From Polaromonas sp. CF318 (lineage in GTDB: Bacteria; Pseudomonadota; Gammaproteobacteria; Burkholderiales; Burkholderiaceae_C), in contig NZ_AKIV01000133.1 of the NCBI RefSeq assembly GCF_000282655.1, forward strand, positions 1 through 46,800: a stretch of DNA of 46,800 nucleotides, written 5' to 3'. Position 1 is the stretch's first letter, and every line of letters starts with the position of its first letter. Below the pieces are notes generated by a model. It ran no database searches, was not told where the DNA came from, and saw nothing but the letters and a program-made list of their open reading frames with translations. Positions 16,234 to 25,142 of this stretch are shown piece after piece. Position numbers and translations under genes: made by a program.

Positions 16234-16497
16234 TCACTCCAGCTCTCTCTTGACCGCATCTCGCGTGCGCTCCTTCAGCACCGCTCGGGTTTTCTTAATG
16301 ATCGGTTCGCGAATCAACTTGCCATCCCGCGCAGCCGTTCGAACGTCCAATTCCGCTGGAGAAAGGCGAAGCGCAACGTCCTTGCCTTCAAGTAGGTTTT
16401 GGATGGTGGCATCACCTATTTGTCCAGGGAGCTTGCCGCGTTTGATCCTCTTGTGATCGTTCTTAGAGTTGTTCAAGGCGCTGCTTTCAATGTCCAC
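16234..16497 (-). CDS. Small basic hypothetical protein, 87 residues
   Basis: Soluble, Lys/Arg-rich product with NNSKNDHKRIKRGKLPGQIG near its start and a helix-rich end (IIKKTRAVLKERTRDAVKRE). The start used is a GTG at 16497 with a poor ribosome-binding site, so the N terminus is uncertain. The middle segment, ALRLSPAELDVRTAARDGKL, looks like part of a small alpha-helical fold. No known domain is recognised. Confidence 0.4.
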   Translation of the reverse strand: MDIESSALNNSKNDHKRIKRGKLPGQIGDATIQNLLEGKDVALRLSPAELDVRTAARDGKLIREPIIKKTRAVLKERTRDAVKRELE

Positions 16498-16586
16498 TTC
16501 TGACCGATAGCGGCATCGTATCAGCGACAGCGTCCGGCACAGAAATTTTGCGCAGCCAGTAGTAAAGATGGATGAGTGACGGGCGT

Positions 16587-16615
16587 AAAAAAGCCCGCTC
16601 TAGGCGGGCTTTAAA
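16587..16615 (-). terminator. Intrinsic terminator downstream of the fic gene
   Basis: On the minus strand AAAGCCCGC pairs with GCGGGCTTT around a 5-nt loop and runs into TTTTTTA. It lies 63 bp past the fic stop codon and would end that transcript. A/T runs on both sides mean it could also act on plus-strand transcripts. Confidence 0.7.
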
Positions 16616-16677
16616 ATATTTGGATGTGGGCTCTTACGCGATCCACGTTACGGCAACTCGACTGATGGCCAGCAGAA

Positions 16678-17337
16678 TTACATGACCTCGAGTATGTGTT
16701 GTGTCAGTTGCCGCATCAAAGGGCCACGTCTCTCGGCAGAACGGTGCAGACTGATTTCTTCGTAGATGGGAAATTCTTTATCAATGTCCCAGTTTCGCGG
16801 TGGGAATCCTGCCCAGGTCGCCAGTCTGAACAACAAAAGCCGGGCGCAATGACCGTTGCCATCCATATAAGGATGAATCGTCAGGAAGCTTTCAAACAGC
16901 TTGGCCGCTTCAACAGCAAACTTTTTGATGCGGTCTTCCAAAACAGTGGAGCGACCAGCATCACTGTTCAGCCATTCGGTGAACTTGAACATGATGCGAT
17001 TGCATTGCTCCTCGAAAGCACGCATCTTGATGCCCACGATTGCAGGCGGCACCCCGAGGTTTCGGTCATGGTCTACGCCCACGGGGCAATCTACAAGCTC
17101 GGGACAGCTCTCAGTACCTCGATAGTTCCCGATAATGCACGTACACATCTGGGGTGCCATGTTTGAAAACATGAACCGGTGATCTTGGCGGGTATCAAAA
17201 GGATTGAAATCAGGCGGAGGCGATGGGTTTTGCAGAGCGGCCGTCGTCAAAGCCAAGCAGCGTAACGGCAAGCCTGTTGCGCGATCTGGATGGGTTCCGT
17301 ACGTCCAGTATTTGCAATCGGTATGGCTTCTCTGCAT
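16678..17337 (-). CDS. Fic-domain protein with variant motif
   Basis: Fic enzymes transfer AMP or related groups from nucleotides onto target proteins. The 219-residue product carries HPYMDGNGHCAR at 155-166, matching the Fic motif HxFx[D/E]GNGRxxR except that the arginine after GNG is His163; the final R166 is present. That Arg normally contacts the nucleotide phosphates, so activity may be altered. Upstream IGNYRG near residue 70 resembles the family's substrate-flap region, followed by a helical core (RAFEEQCNRIMFKFTEWLN). I find no clear inhibitory (S/T)xxxE(G/N) motif in this protein or in the neighbour. It lies 38 bp downstream of the 17376-18032 gene, likely in one operon. Confidence 0.8.
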   Translation of the reverse strand: MQRSHTDCKYWTYGTHPDRATGLPLRCLALTTAALQNPSPPPDFNPFDTRQDHRFMFSNMAPQMCTCIIGNYRGTESCPELVDCPVGVDHDRNLGVPPAIVGIKMRAFEEQCNRIMFKFTEWLNSDAGRSTVLEDRIKKFAVEAAKLFESFLTIHPYMDGNGHCARLLLFRLATWAGFPPRNWDIDKEFPIYEEISLHRSAERRGPLMRQLTQHILEVM

Positions 17338-17375
17338 TCCGCCCGGTCACAATGCCGGCCCTCACCTGGTTATTT

Positions 17376-18032
17376 TTAGTTTGCTGGCAGCGCGACGATA
17401 CGTTCCTGTATTCGCTGTGCGGCAGCCACGGCGGCTGCGTGAATCTCAGGGTCATCCATGAGCGGATCGTCTTCATTGAAATTAGCCAGTGACCGCTCAA
17501 TATCCGCGCTCAATTCATAAGTGCGGACAAGCGCTCGTTCGCTGCGCCTAGCAGCCAATGCTGTATTTTCATACCACGCAAGCTCCAAGTCAGTTGCGAG
17601 GCTAGCGCGCACAAGACTTTCATACGCCCGAATCAGCCTGTCATTTGAGACAGACAGACCTTTCCTTTTTTGAATATTGGTACGACACACCTTGGCGTAG
17701 TAGCGCGACTCTTTGCGTGCGGCTTGCATTTGCCGAATAAAGCGCTCACTGGGAACTGTGGGCCCTGTGACGATGCGGAGGCAAAAGGCTTCGTGCTGCT
17801 CACGAAACCATTTATTCGATGTTTCCATACGTACGGCCTTGCGCTCCAGGCAACCGCACGCCCAATCTGTGACGGCATTTGCCGCTTTAATAGTGAATAG
17901 AGCCAACGGCTTGACTGCCGCTTGCAGGGCCAAGGACCAGAACCGGGGCGCAGTCTCGAGTCGCTGGACTAGAAAGACTTGGTGACGCACCTCATCAAAC
18001 TCTGCGCTGCCGAAGGCAGATACTGCAGTCAT
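17376..18032 (-). CDS. Hypothetical protein upstream of fic, 218 residues
   Basis: Taken from the ATG at 18032, which has AAAGGGAC upstream; a longer frame reaches 18092 but would run into the tandem repeats. The product is mainly helical and charged, with an early segment EFDEVRHQVFLVQRLETAPR, a moderately hydrophobic LALQAAVKPLALFTIKAANA at about 37-56, and a C-terminal helical half (RTYELSADIERSLANFNEDD). No catalytic motif is recognised. Its position directly before fic suggests a partner, substrate or regulator of the Fic protein, but there is no canonical Fic-antitoxin motif. Confidence 0.55.
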   Translation of the reverse strand: MTAVSAFGSAEFDEVRHQVFLVQRLETAPRFWSLALQAAVKPLALFTIKAANAVTDWACGCLERKAVRMETSNKWFREQHEAFCLRIVTGPTVPSERFIRQMQAARKESRYYAKVCRTNIQKRKGLSVSNDRLIRAYESLVRASLATDLELAWYENTALAARRSERALVRTYELSADIERSLANFNEDDPLMDDPEIHAAAVAAAQRIQERIVALPAN

Positions 18033-18394
18033 GATGTCCCTTTCTGTTGTTGCGCCTTGTTGTATTGCACAAAACGTAATCACTTTGCACACAGCGTATT
18101 CACTGGTAATACACCGTCATACGTGATGCAGCGAAGTTTACGCGTTGAAATCATCACAACAAGCGGTTAACGCAGATTAATCGTCACACACGGGAAAATA
18201 CTTACCCGTAGGACGAGTGCGCAAATAACCCGTGCAATCACTGGAACGAAACGTACCAACAACTGCACAGTGCAAAAAAGGCTCTGCAATCAATTGCAAA
18301 TACACACCTCGCACACTTAACAACCAATTGATAGTATGTACTCACTTATTAAATTGACATAAAAATAAAGAATCCGGCCGTTAGGCTGCCCGTA
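18033..18394. other. AT-rich gene-free stretch with repeats
   Basis: The 362 bp between the fic operon and the integrase remnant hold no credible gene. They contain the tandem 20-bp repeats at 18065-18104. Further on are short palindromes built on TGCA: GTGCAATCACT at about 18232, CTGCACAGTGCA at 18262-18273, and TGCAATCAATTGCA at 18284-18297. The end (18330-18370) is very AT-rich. It could contain a promoter, a plasmid-type origin or an excision-factor binding region; the sequence alone does not decide. Confidence 0.5.
18065..18104. repeat. Two tandem 20-bp repeats (iteron-like)
   Basis: Positions 18065-18084 and 18085-18104 align without gaps at 17 of 20 positions, sharing TTGCACA, CGTA and TCACT blocks. 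They sit 33-72 bp upstream of the 17376-18032 start codon. Exact end-to-end 20-bp repeats are typical of iterons or of paired operator sites. They may bind a repressor of the fic operon. Confidence 0.6.
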
Positions 18395-18755
18395 CTAGCA
18401 CTGCCTTAGCCCTTCGCGCAGCTTGTTCAAGTGATCCGCCCAAGTCTGCATAAGCTTCCGCCACTCCTTAAGGTAAGTGGCGTGGTTGTATGCAACGCTG
18501 ACCTCATTTCGCTCCCGGTGGGCCAGTTGCAGCTCGATCACGCCTTGTAGCCCATCCGGTACAAAGCCCCCAGGCCCAGTCGAATAGATGTGGATCTTGC
18601 GCAGAAGCTGCGGCAACTCCTTGCCCTTCAGCCTGACATAGTTGGTCTTGGTACGGGGTTTCAGGGCATTGCTCGGCTTCACATCGGCGCCTGGGTTGCG
18701 CTCGATGATCCCGTGGGCGACGGCGTACCGGAAGATCTGGTCATAGGTCTGAAAA
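18395..18755 (-). pseudogene. P4-type tyrosine integrase remnant
   Basis: Reading from 18755, the frame starts inside the core-binding domain ([20 protein letters not shown]), runs to ELPQLLRKIHIYSTGP, then jumps directly to GVIELQLAHRERNEVSVAYN and HATYLKEWRKLMQTWAD. That is the C-terminal end of the P4/SXT integrase family, including the likely nucleophile Tyr in HATY. The N-terminal arm-binding domain is missing, cut at the att repeat. So is the central catalytic block with the Arg and His-x-x-Arg residues. The reading frame is kept across the deletion. A remnant of 95 residues could still be translated from an ATG at 18682, but cannot recombine DNA. Confidence 0.85.
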
Positions 18756-18757
18756 CA

Positions 18758-18914
<157 letters not shown>

Positions 18915-18949
18915 AGTTGTGGACTCAGGATTCTAACAGCTGTGCAAGC

Positions 18950-20344
<1,395 letters not shown>

Positions 20345-21286
20345 TCAGTTCAGGCTGGCCGGGTCCAGGTTGGCGCCGCAGATGATGAGGCAGACCTTTT
20401 CGTCGGCGCGCGGGCGGTAGCGGCCGCTTTGCAGCGCGGCCAGCGGCAGGGCCGCGGCGGGTTCCACGGCCAGCTTGAGTTCTTTCCAGAGCCAGAGCTG
20501 CGCCGCGCGTATGGATTCGTCGGTCAGCAGCAGCGCGTCGCGCACATGGGCCTGCGTCACGCTCCAAGACAGGCTGCCTATGCGCCTGGCGCCCAGCGAA
20601 TCGGCGGCGATGCCGCTGACGGCCACATCCACCGGCTCGCCGGCCTCACGGGCCTTGTACAAGGTGGGTGCCAGTTCGGGCTCCAGCGCGACCACGCGGC
20701 TGCGCTGTTCAAACCAGCCGGCGACGCCGCCTATCAGGCCACCGCCGCCCACACTGACCAGCACCGAGTCGGGCACACCGCCCTGTTGCTCGATTTCCGC
20801 GGCCATGGTGCCGGCGCCGGCCAGCACTTCGGGCTGGTCATAGGCATGGGTGAGCAGCGCACCGGTCTCCTGCTGGCGCGCCAGGCAGGCCTTGAGCGCA
20901 TCGGCATAGGCCGCGCCGGTCACCACCACCTCGGCGCCCAGCGCGGCCAGCTTGGCGCGCTTGGCGGGAGGCGAAACCTCGGGTACAAACACCTCGCAAC
21001 GCACGCCCAGTTCACGGGCCGCGGCCGCGGTGGCAATGCCGGCATTGCCGCCCGAGGCCACGATCACGCCGCTGGCCGGGATGGGGTTGGACAGCAGGCG
21101 GTTGAGCATGCCGCGCGCCTTGAAGCTTCCGCCGGTCTGCAGGTGCTCCAGCTTGAGCCAGACCTCGCCGCATTCCACGCCCAGCGCCTTGCCGGGCAGT
21201 TGCCACAGCGGGGTCTGGCGGATGAAGTGGCCGTAGCCGGCCTTGAACGTGCGCAGGCAGCGCTCGATGTCGTCGCGATCGGTCAT
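20345..21286 (-). CDS. PLP-dependent threonine/serine dehydratase-like enzyme
   Basis: Fold type II pyridoxal-phosphate enzyme of the threonine dehydratase/serine racemase group, 313 residues, catalytic domain only, without the ACT regulatory domain of IlvA. The PLP lysine is Lys56 in GGSFKARG. SGGNAG near residues 78-83 grips the substrate carboxylate, and the glycine-rich SVGGGGLIGG near 187-196 holds the PLP phosphate. Family members deaminate L-threonine or L-serine to 2-oxo acids or act on related hydroxy-amino acids; the exact substrate cannot be read here. It lies 8 bp after ispH and 54 bp before serS. Confidence 0.9.
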   Translation of the reverse strand: MTDRDDIERCLRTFKAGYGHFIRQTPLWQLPGKALGVECGEVWLKLEHLQTGGSFKARGMLNRLLSNPIPASGVIVASGGNAGIATAAAARELGVRCEVFVPEVSPPAKRAKLAALGAEVVVTGAAYADALKACLARQQETGALLTHAYDQPEVLAGAGTMAAEIEQQGGVPDSVLVSVGGGGLIGGVAGWFEQRSRVVALEPELAPTLYKAREAGEPVDVAVSGIAADSLGARRIGSLSWSVTQAHVRDALLLTDESIRAAQLWLWKELKLAVEPAAALPLAALQSGRYRPRADEKVCLIICGANLDPASLN

Positions 21287-21294
21287 GGGAAAAC

Positions 21295-22293
21295 TCAGGT
21301 GAGTTGGTGGAGCTGGCTGTCGTTGACTTCCAGCATGTGGCCCTGCGCGTCGAGCTTCAGGCCCTTGGGCAGCGGGAACTTGATGGTTTCCTCGATGCCG
21401 TCCATCTTGCGCACCGACACCGCGCCCAGCGCCTTGATGCGGTCTATCACCTGCTTGACGAGGATCTCGGGCGCCGAGGCGCCGGCCGTCAGGCCCACCC
21501 GGCCCTTGCCCTCGAACCAGGACTCCTGGAGCTCGCTGGCATCGTCGACCATATAGGCCTCGGTGCCCAGCTTGGCGGCGAGTTCGCGCAGGCGGTTGCT
21601 GTTGGAGCTGGTCGGGCTGCCGACCACGATGAGGATGTCGACCTGCGGGCTCAGCACCTTGACGGCGTCCTGCCGGTTCTGCGTGGCGTAGCAGATGTCC
21701 TGCTGCTTGGGCTCGCGCACCTGCGGAAAGCGCTGTTTCACGGCGGCGCTGATCTCGGCCGCGTCGTCCACGCTCAGTGTGGTCTGCGTGACCACGGCCA
21801 GGCGCTCGGTCTGCGCCGGGCTGATGCGCCAGACGTCGGCCGCGTCCTCCACCAGGTGGATGCCGCTGTCAAGCTGGCCCATGGTGCCTTCGACCTCGGG
21901 ATGGCCCTTGTGGCCGATCATGATGAACTCGTAGCCTTCCTTGTGCAGCTTGGCGACTTCCACATGCACCTTGGTTACCAGCGGGCAGGTGGCGTCGAAA
22001 ATCTGGAAGCCGCGGCGCTCGGCCTCCTTCTGGATGGCCTGGCTCACGCCGTGGGCGCTGAACACCAGCGTGGCACCCGGCGGCACGTCGTCCAGCTCCT
22101 CGATGAAGATCGCGCCCTTTTGCTTGAGGTCGTTGACGACGTAAGTGTTGTGCACGATCTCGTGGCGCACATAAATCGGCGCGCCGAATTTGGTCAGCGC
22201 GCGCTCGACGATTTCAATCGCGCGGTCCACGCCGGCACAGAAGCCGCGCGGCTCGGCCAGCAAAATTTCCTGGGGAAGCACAACCTTGTTCAT
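21295..22293 (-). CDS. ispH: 4-Hydroxy-3-methylbut-2-enyl diphosphate reductase
   Basis: Last enzyme of the MEP isoprenoid pathway; it reduces HMBPP to IPP and DMAPP using a [4Fe-4S] cluster. The 332-residue protein has the three cluster cysteines at C19 (PRGFCAGV), C103 (DATCPLV) and C201 ([10 protein letters not shown]), and the conserved [12 protein letters not shown] and [10 protein letters not shown] segments. The start codon overlaps the stop codon of fkpB (ATGA, 22290-22293); the fkpB-ispH pairing is also found in many other proteobacteria. It is essential in organisms that use only this pathway. Confidence 0.98.
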   Translation of the reverse strand: MNKVVLPQEILLAEPRGFCAGVDRAIEIVERALTKFGAPIYVRHEIVHNTYVVNDLKQKGAIFIEELDDVPPGATLVFSAHGVSQAIQKEAERRGFQIFDATCPLVTKVHVEVAKLHKEGYEFIMIGHKGHPEVEGTMGQLDSGIHLVEDAADVWRISPAQTERLAVVTQTTLSVDDAAEISAAVKQRFPQVREPKQQDICYATQNRQDAVKVLSPQVDILIVVGSPTSSNSNRLRELAAKLGTEAYMVDDASELQESWFEGKGRVGLTAGASAPEILVKQVIDRIKALGAVSVRKMDGIEETIKFPLPKGLKLDAQGHMLEVNDSQLHQLT

Positions 22294-22778
22294 AAAACAC
22301 CAATCACTTGCACTTCAAACACCACGGGCTGGCCGGCCAGCGGGTGGTTGAAGTCGAACTGGACGGCGTCGCCGCCTTCCTTGACCTGCTGCACCGCGCC
22401 GGCGTACTGGCCCATGCCGTCGGGCGTGGGGAACTGCACCACGTCGCCGACCTTGTACTGCTCATCCGGGTCGCCCAGTTCATTGAGCAGCTTGCGCGCC
22501 ACCCACTGCACGAGTTCGGGATTGCGCTCGCCGAAGGCCTCGCCGGCCGGCAGTTCGAAGGTGGTGCGCGTGCCTTCGGCCAGGCCGATCAGCCGCTGCT
22601 CAATGGCCGGCGAGAGCTCGCCCGTGCCCAGGCTCAGGGTGGCGGGCTTGCCGTCGAAGGTGTTGATGATGTCCGCGCCCGGTTTCCCGCCCACCGAGGG
22701 CCCGGCCATGCGGTAATGCAGGGTCAGGAAGGAGCCCTGCTGGATCAGGGGGGCGGCGGAGAGTTCCACGGTGGACAT
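22290..22778 (-). CDS. fkpB: FKBP-type peptidyl-prolyl isomerase (SlpA/FkpB)
   Basis: Cytoplasmic SlyD-like FKBP prolyl isomerase and chaperone. The 162-residue product has the split FKBP domain: [11 protein letters not shown] at about 17, then [20 protein letters not shown] at 42-61, with an inserted IF domain between about 77 and 130 ([13 protein letters not shown]) and the final [20 protein letters not shown]. The ATG at 22778 is chosen because the FKBP domain begins soon after; upstream in-frame sequence is low complexity. It is translationally coupled to ispH. Confidence 0.95.
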   Translation of the reverse strand: MSTVELSAAPLIQQGSFLTLHYRMAGPSVGGKPGADIINTFDGKPATLSLGTGELSPAIEQRLIGLAEGTRTTFELPAGEAFGERNPELVQWVARKLLNELGDPDEQYKVGDVVQFPTPDGMGQYAGAVQQVKEGGDAVQFDFNHPLAGQPVVFEVQVIGVL

Positions 22779-22836
22779 AAGGCTGGGGCTTTCGGGGCCG
22801 GCCGGAGCGGCGGCCCAGTGTTTGTAAACTGCCCCT

Positions 22837-22866
22837 ATTGTAGAAACTAGCGCTTGACCGGGCCAA
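22837..22866 (-). promoter_or_regulatory. Probable promoter of fkpB-ispH
   Basis: On the minus strand TTGGCC (complement of 22861-22866) and TACAAT (complement of 22837-22842) are separated by 18 bp, a good sigma-70 arrangement about 60 bp before the fkpB start codon. The -35 box overlaps the hairpin region upstream of radC, so the two divergent leaders share bases. Confidence 0.55.
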
Positions 22867-22889
22867 ACCCGGTTTTTTGGCCCTTTTTT
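22857..22889 (+). terminator. Two overlapping terminator-like hairpins ahead of radC
   Basis: The first option pairs ACCGGG (22857-22862) with CCCGGT (22868-22873) around CCAAA, followed by T's to 22878. The second pairs GGGCCAAA (22860-22867) with TTTGGCCC (22876-22883), followed by TTTTTT at 22884-22889. Both use the same bases, so only one can form at a time. Both are followed by U-runs and sit 54 bp before the radC start. This is either an attenuator in the radC leader or the end of a very short RNA. Confidence 0.55.
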
Positions 22890-22942
22890 GCGCGGTGCCC
22901 TCCTTGGCCGCTCCCTGCCAGCCCACAACAAGAGATCGATCC

Positions 22943-23620
22943 ATGATCCTGAAAGACCTTCCCCAAGACAGCCGCCCCCGCGAAAAACTGCTGGCCCGCG
23001 GCCCCGGCGCGCTCAGCAATGCCGAACTGCTGGCCCTGCTGCTGCGCACCGGCATCCCCGGCAAAAACGTGCTGCAGATGGGCCAGGAACTGCTGGATAC
23101 CTTCGGCGGCGTGGCCGGGTTGCTGCACGCCACGGCCGAAGACCTCAAGCGCGTCAAGGGACTGGGCGGCGCCGCCAAGCGCTCGCAGCTGGTCGCCGTG
23201 CTGGAGCTGGCCCGCCGCGCGCTGGCCGAGAACCTCAGCCAGAAAACCCTGTTCGACACGCCCCAGGCCGTGCGCGACTACCTGCAGCTGCAGCTGGGCA
23301 ACCGGCCGCACGAGGTCTTCGCCATGCTGTTCCTGGACAGCCAGAACCGGCTGATCGTGCTCGAGGAACTGTTTCGCGGCACGCTGACGCAAACCTCGGT
23401 CTACCCGCGCGAGGTCGTCATACGCGCCCTGGCCCTGAACGCGGCTAGCGTGGTGCTGGCCCACAACCACCCCAGCGGCTGGGCCCAGCCTTCGCGCGCC
23501 GACGAGGCGCTCACGCACAACCTCAAGGCGGCGCTGGCGCTGGTGGACGTGCGCGTGCTGGACCACTTCGTGGTGACAAACACCCAGGCGGTGTCCATGG
23601 CCGAGCTGGGGTTGCTGTAA
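22943..23620 (+). CDS. radC: RadC family JAB/MPN-domain protein
   Basis: The 225 residues are the normal RadC length. An N-terminal helix-hairpin-helix-like region ([20 protein letters not shown], 25-44; [15 protein letters not shown], 64-78) is followed by a JAB metalloprotease-like domain. That domain has [28 protein letters not shown] and the metal motif HNHPSG at 174-179. The family was once linked to DNA repair; its biochemical role remains unclear. The ATG at 22943 begins the conserved MILKDLP. It is followed by the Smr protein gene after 9 bp. Confidence 0.95.
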   Translation: MILKDLPQDSRPREKLLARGPGALSNAELLALLLRTGIPGKNVLQMGQELLDTFGGVAGLLHATAEDLKRVKGLGGAAKRSQLVAVLELARRALAENLSQKTLFDTPQAVRDYLQLQLGNRPHEVFAMLFLDSQNRLIVLEELFRGTLTQTSVYPREVVIRALALNAASVVLAHNHPSGWAQPSRADEALTHNLKAALALVDVRVLDHFVVTNTQAVSMAELGLL

Positions 23621-23629
23621 GGTGAGTCC

Positions 23630-24286
23630 ATGAAACCCCCCGCCCTCAAAAGCCTGCAGGACCTCAAGGCCGTCAAGCAGGCGATCGAAACCCGGGCCAG
23701 GCTTGAGAAAGAAGCCGCCGCCGCGAAGGCCGCCGCGGCGGCCAAAGCCAAAGCCGAAAAAGAGCTGTTCGCGCGCGCCGTCGGCGCCGTCAAGTCCCTG
23801 CCCGCCAAACACCTGCCCGGCCACAAGGCCGCGCTGCCCGTGCAGCAGGCCGCACCCATCCCGGTGCAGCAGCAGCGCGACGAACTCGCGGTGATGCGCG
23901 AGGCGATCTCCGACGAATTCGACGTGGAAACCCTGCTGGACACCGACGAGGCGCTGAGCTTTCGCCGGCCCGGCATGGGGCCCGACGTGGTGCGCAAGCT
24001 GCGCCGCGGCGGCTGGAGCATACAGGGCCAGCTCGATCTGCACGGCCTGCGCCGCGAGGACGCGCGCGAGGCCTTGGCCGATTTCATCAAGGACGCCCAC
24101 AAGATGGGCTGGCGCTGCGTGCGCGTGGTGCACGGCAAGGGCCTGGGTTCACCGGGCAAAACGCCGGTGCTCAAGGGCAAGGTGCAGAGCTGGCTGCTCC
24201 AGAAGCAGGAAGTGCTGGCCTTTGTGCAGGCCAGGCCCGCAGAGGGCGGCGCCGGGGCGCTGGTGGTGTTGCTGGCGCAGGGCTAG
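23630..24286 (+). CDS. Smr-domain protein (putative nuclease)
   Basis: The 218-residue protein has an Ala/Lys-rich helical N terminus (about 1-55) and a C-terminal Smr domain. The domain signature LDLHGLRREDAREAL occurs near residue 140 and VHGKGLGSPGK near residue 168, ending in a strand AGALVVLLAQG. Smr domains are thought to cut or nick nucleic acids; stand-alone bacterial SmrA/SmrB proteins include ribosome-associated nucleases (family knowledge). It lies 9 bp downstream of radC on the same strand, so co-transcription is likely. Confidence 0.92.
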   Translation: MKPPALKSLQDLKAVKQAIETRARLEKEAAAAKAAAAAKAKAEKELFARAVGAVKSLPAKHLPGHKAALPVQQAAPIPVQQQRDELAVMREAISDEFDVETLLDTDEALSFRRPGMGPDVVRKLRRGGWSIQGQLDLHGLRREDAREALADFIKDAHKMGWRCVRVVHGKGLGSPGKTPVLKGKVQSWLLQKQEVLAFVQARPAEGGAGALVVLLAQG

Positions 24287-24314
24287 AGACCGCGACGCCA
24301 GCGGTTTCTCTCTC

Positions 24315-24746
24315 TTATTCGCCCCGGTTGCGCATCCAGTCCGCCGTCTGGAAAAAAGACGCATTGAGCCGCGTGCGCAGGCCTTCATCCACCCCGGTCT
24401 CGCGCATGGCCTGGTCCATGCAGGCCAGCCACTGGTCACGCTCGGCAATCCCGATGGAGCCGCCGCCGGTCTGCTGCGGCATGTGGCGCATGCGCAGGCG
24501 CGGATGGCCGAAGCGGTCGGTGTAATACTGCGGCCCGCCCAGCCAGCCGCACAAAAACCAGAACAGCCGCTGGCGGGCATTGTCCAGCGTGCTGCCGTGC
24601 GCGGCGCGCAGGGCTTTGTAGCCCGGCTCCAGGTCCATCAAATCATAGAAGCGCTCGACCAGGACCTTGACGCGTTCCTCACCGCCTATCCAGGCAAAGG
24701 GGGTTTCGAAGGGCGGGTTTCCGGGGGGGCGTTCTTCTATTTGCAT
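24315..24746 (-). CDS. Group II truncated haemoglobin
   Basis: Small haem protein (2-on-2 globin) of 143 residues. B10 Tyr lies in ERFYDLM near residue 34. FGHPRLRMRHMP (79-90) contains the proximal haem-ligand histidine, probably H88. The G8 Trp in RDQWLACMDQAM is the mark of group II (trHbO). Likely roles are oxygen or nitric-oxide chemistry in the cytoplasm. It converges on the Smr gene, 28 bp apart, so the two transcripts probably end against each other. The start ATG at 24746 is the only reasonable one. Confidence 0.93.
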   Translation of the reverse strand: MQIEERPPGNPPFETPFAWIGGEERVKVLVERFYDLMDLEPGYKALRAAHGSTLDNARQRLFWFLCGWLGGPQYYTDRFGHPRLRMRHMPQQTGGGSIGIAERDQWLACMDQAMRETGVDEGLRTRLNASFFQTADWMRNRGE

Positions 24747-24839
24747 GCAGGGATTATCGAATGGTCGGGGAGCCGGTTGCGGCGTGGGGCCAATACGGCA
24801 GCGCCTGTCTTCGGCTGTTGGCTGTTTGGTATTTCTTCC

Positions 24840-25075
24840 CCCACCCTTCTGTATGCGCCGAGGAGCGGAGGTTCAGGCGGATCAGGGCTGGCGTTGTCTG
24901 AGCCGAAGGCGAGTTTAGCGAGACCCCGCCTGGACCGAGCACCGCAGGTTGCCCGTAGCGAAGCGGAGGGACGCAGCAACCAGGGTCGCCTTTTCTTTTG
25001 CTTACTTTTCTTTTGGCGAAGCAAAAGAAAAGTGAGTAGCCGCCGGGCTACCCCCGGCCAGCAACACCATGAAGA
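24840..25075. repeat. Dispersed intergenic repeat with long hairpin
   Basis: This gap of 396 bp (24747-25142) holds no real gene. Its core has ACTTTTCTTTTG at 25004-25015 and the exact reverse complement CAAAAGAAAAGT at 25022-25033, with a similar TTTTCTTTTGC just before. It is flanked by CGTAGCGAAGCGGAGGGACG-type sequence. I recognise this as a repetitive intergenic element of comamonads; this is recall, not a search. The spurious frame inside it is not reported as a gene. Confidence 0.6.
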
Positions 25076-25142
25076 GAAAGCAGCAATAGAACAAAAAAGA
25101 TTTCAACAGGGGGTAGCCCGAACGGAGTTCAGAAGGCGCCCG

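Noticed and set aside
17376..18092. Start of the Fic partner at 18092
   Set aside because: This longer frame would run through the tandem repeats and lacks a ribosome-binding site; the ATG at 18032 has AAAGGGAC.
18065..18104. A CRISPR array
   Set aside because: The 20-bp units are directly adjacent with no spacers, only two copies exist, and no cas genes are present.
18033..18394. An insertion sequence in the AT-rich gap
   Set aside because: No terminal inverted repeats, target duplication or transposase fragment could be found.
24737..25024. A 95-residue minus-strand frame beginning MLRQKKSKQKKRRP
   Set aside because: It lies inside the dispersed intergenic repeat and has the composition of that repeat; frames like it are a common false gene call.
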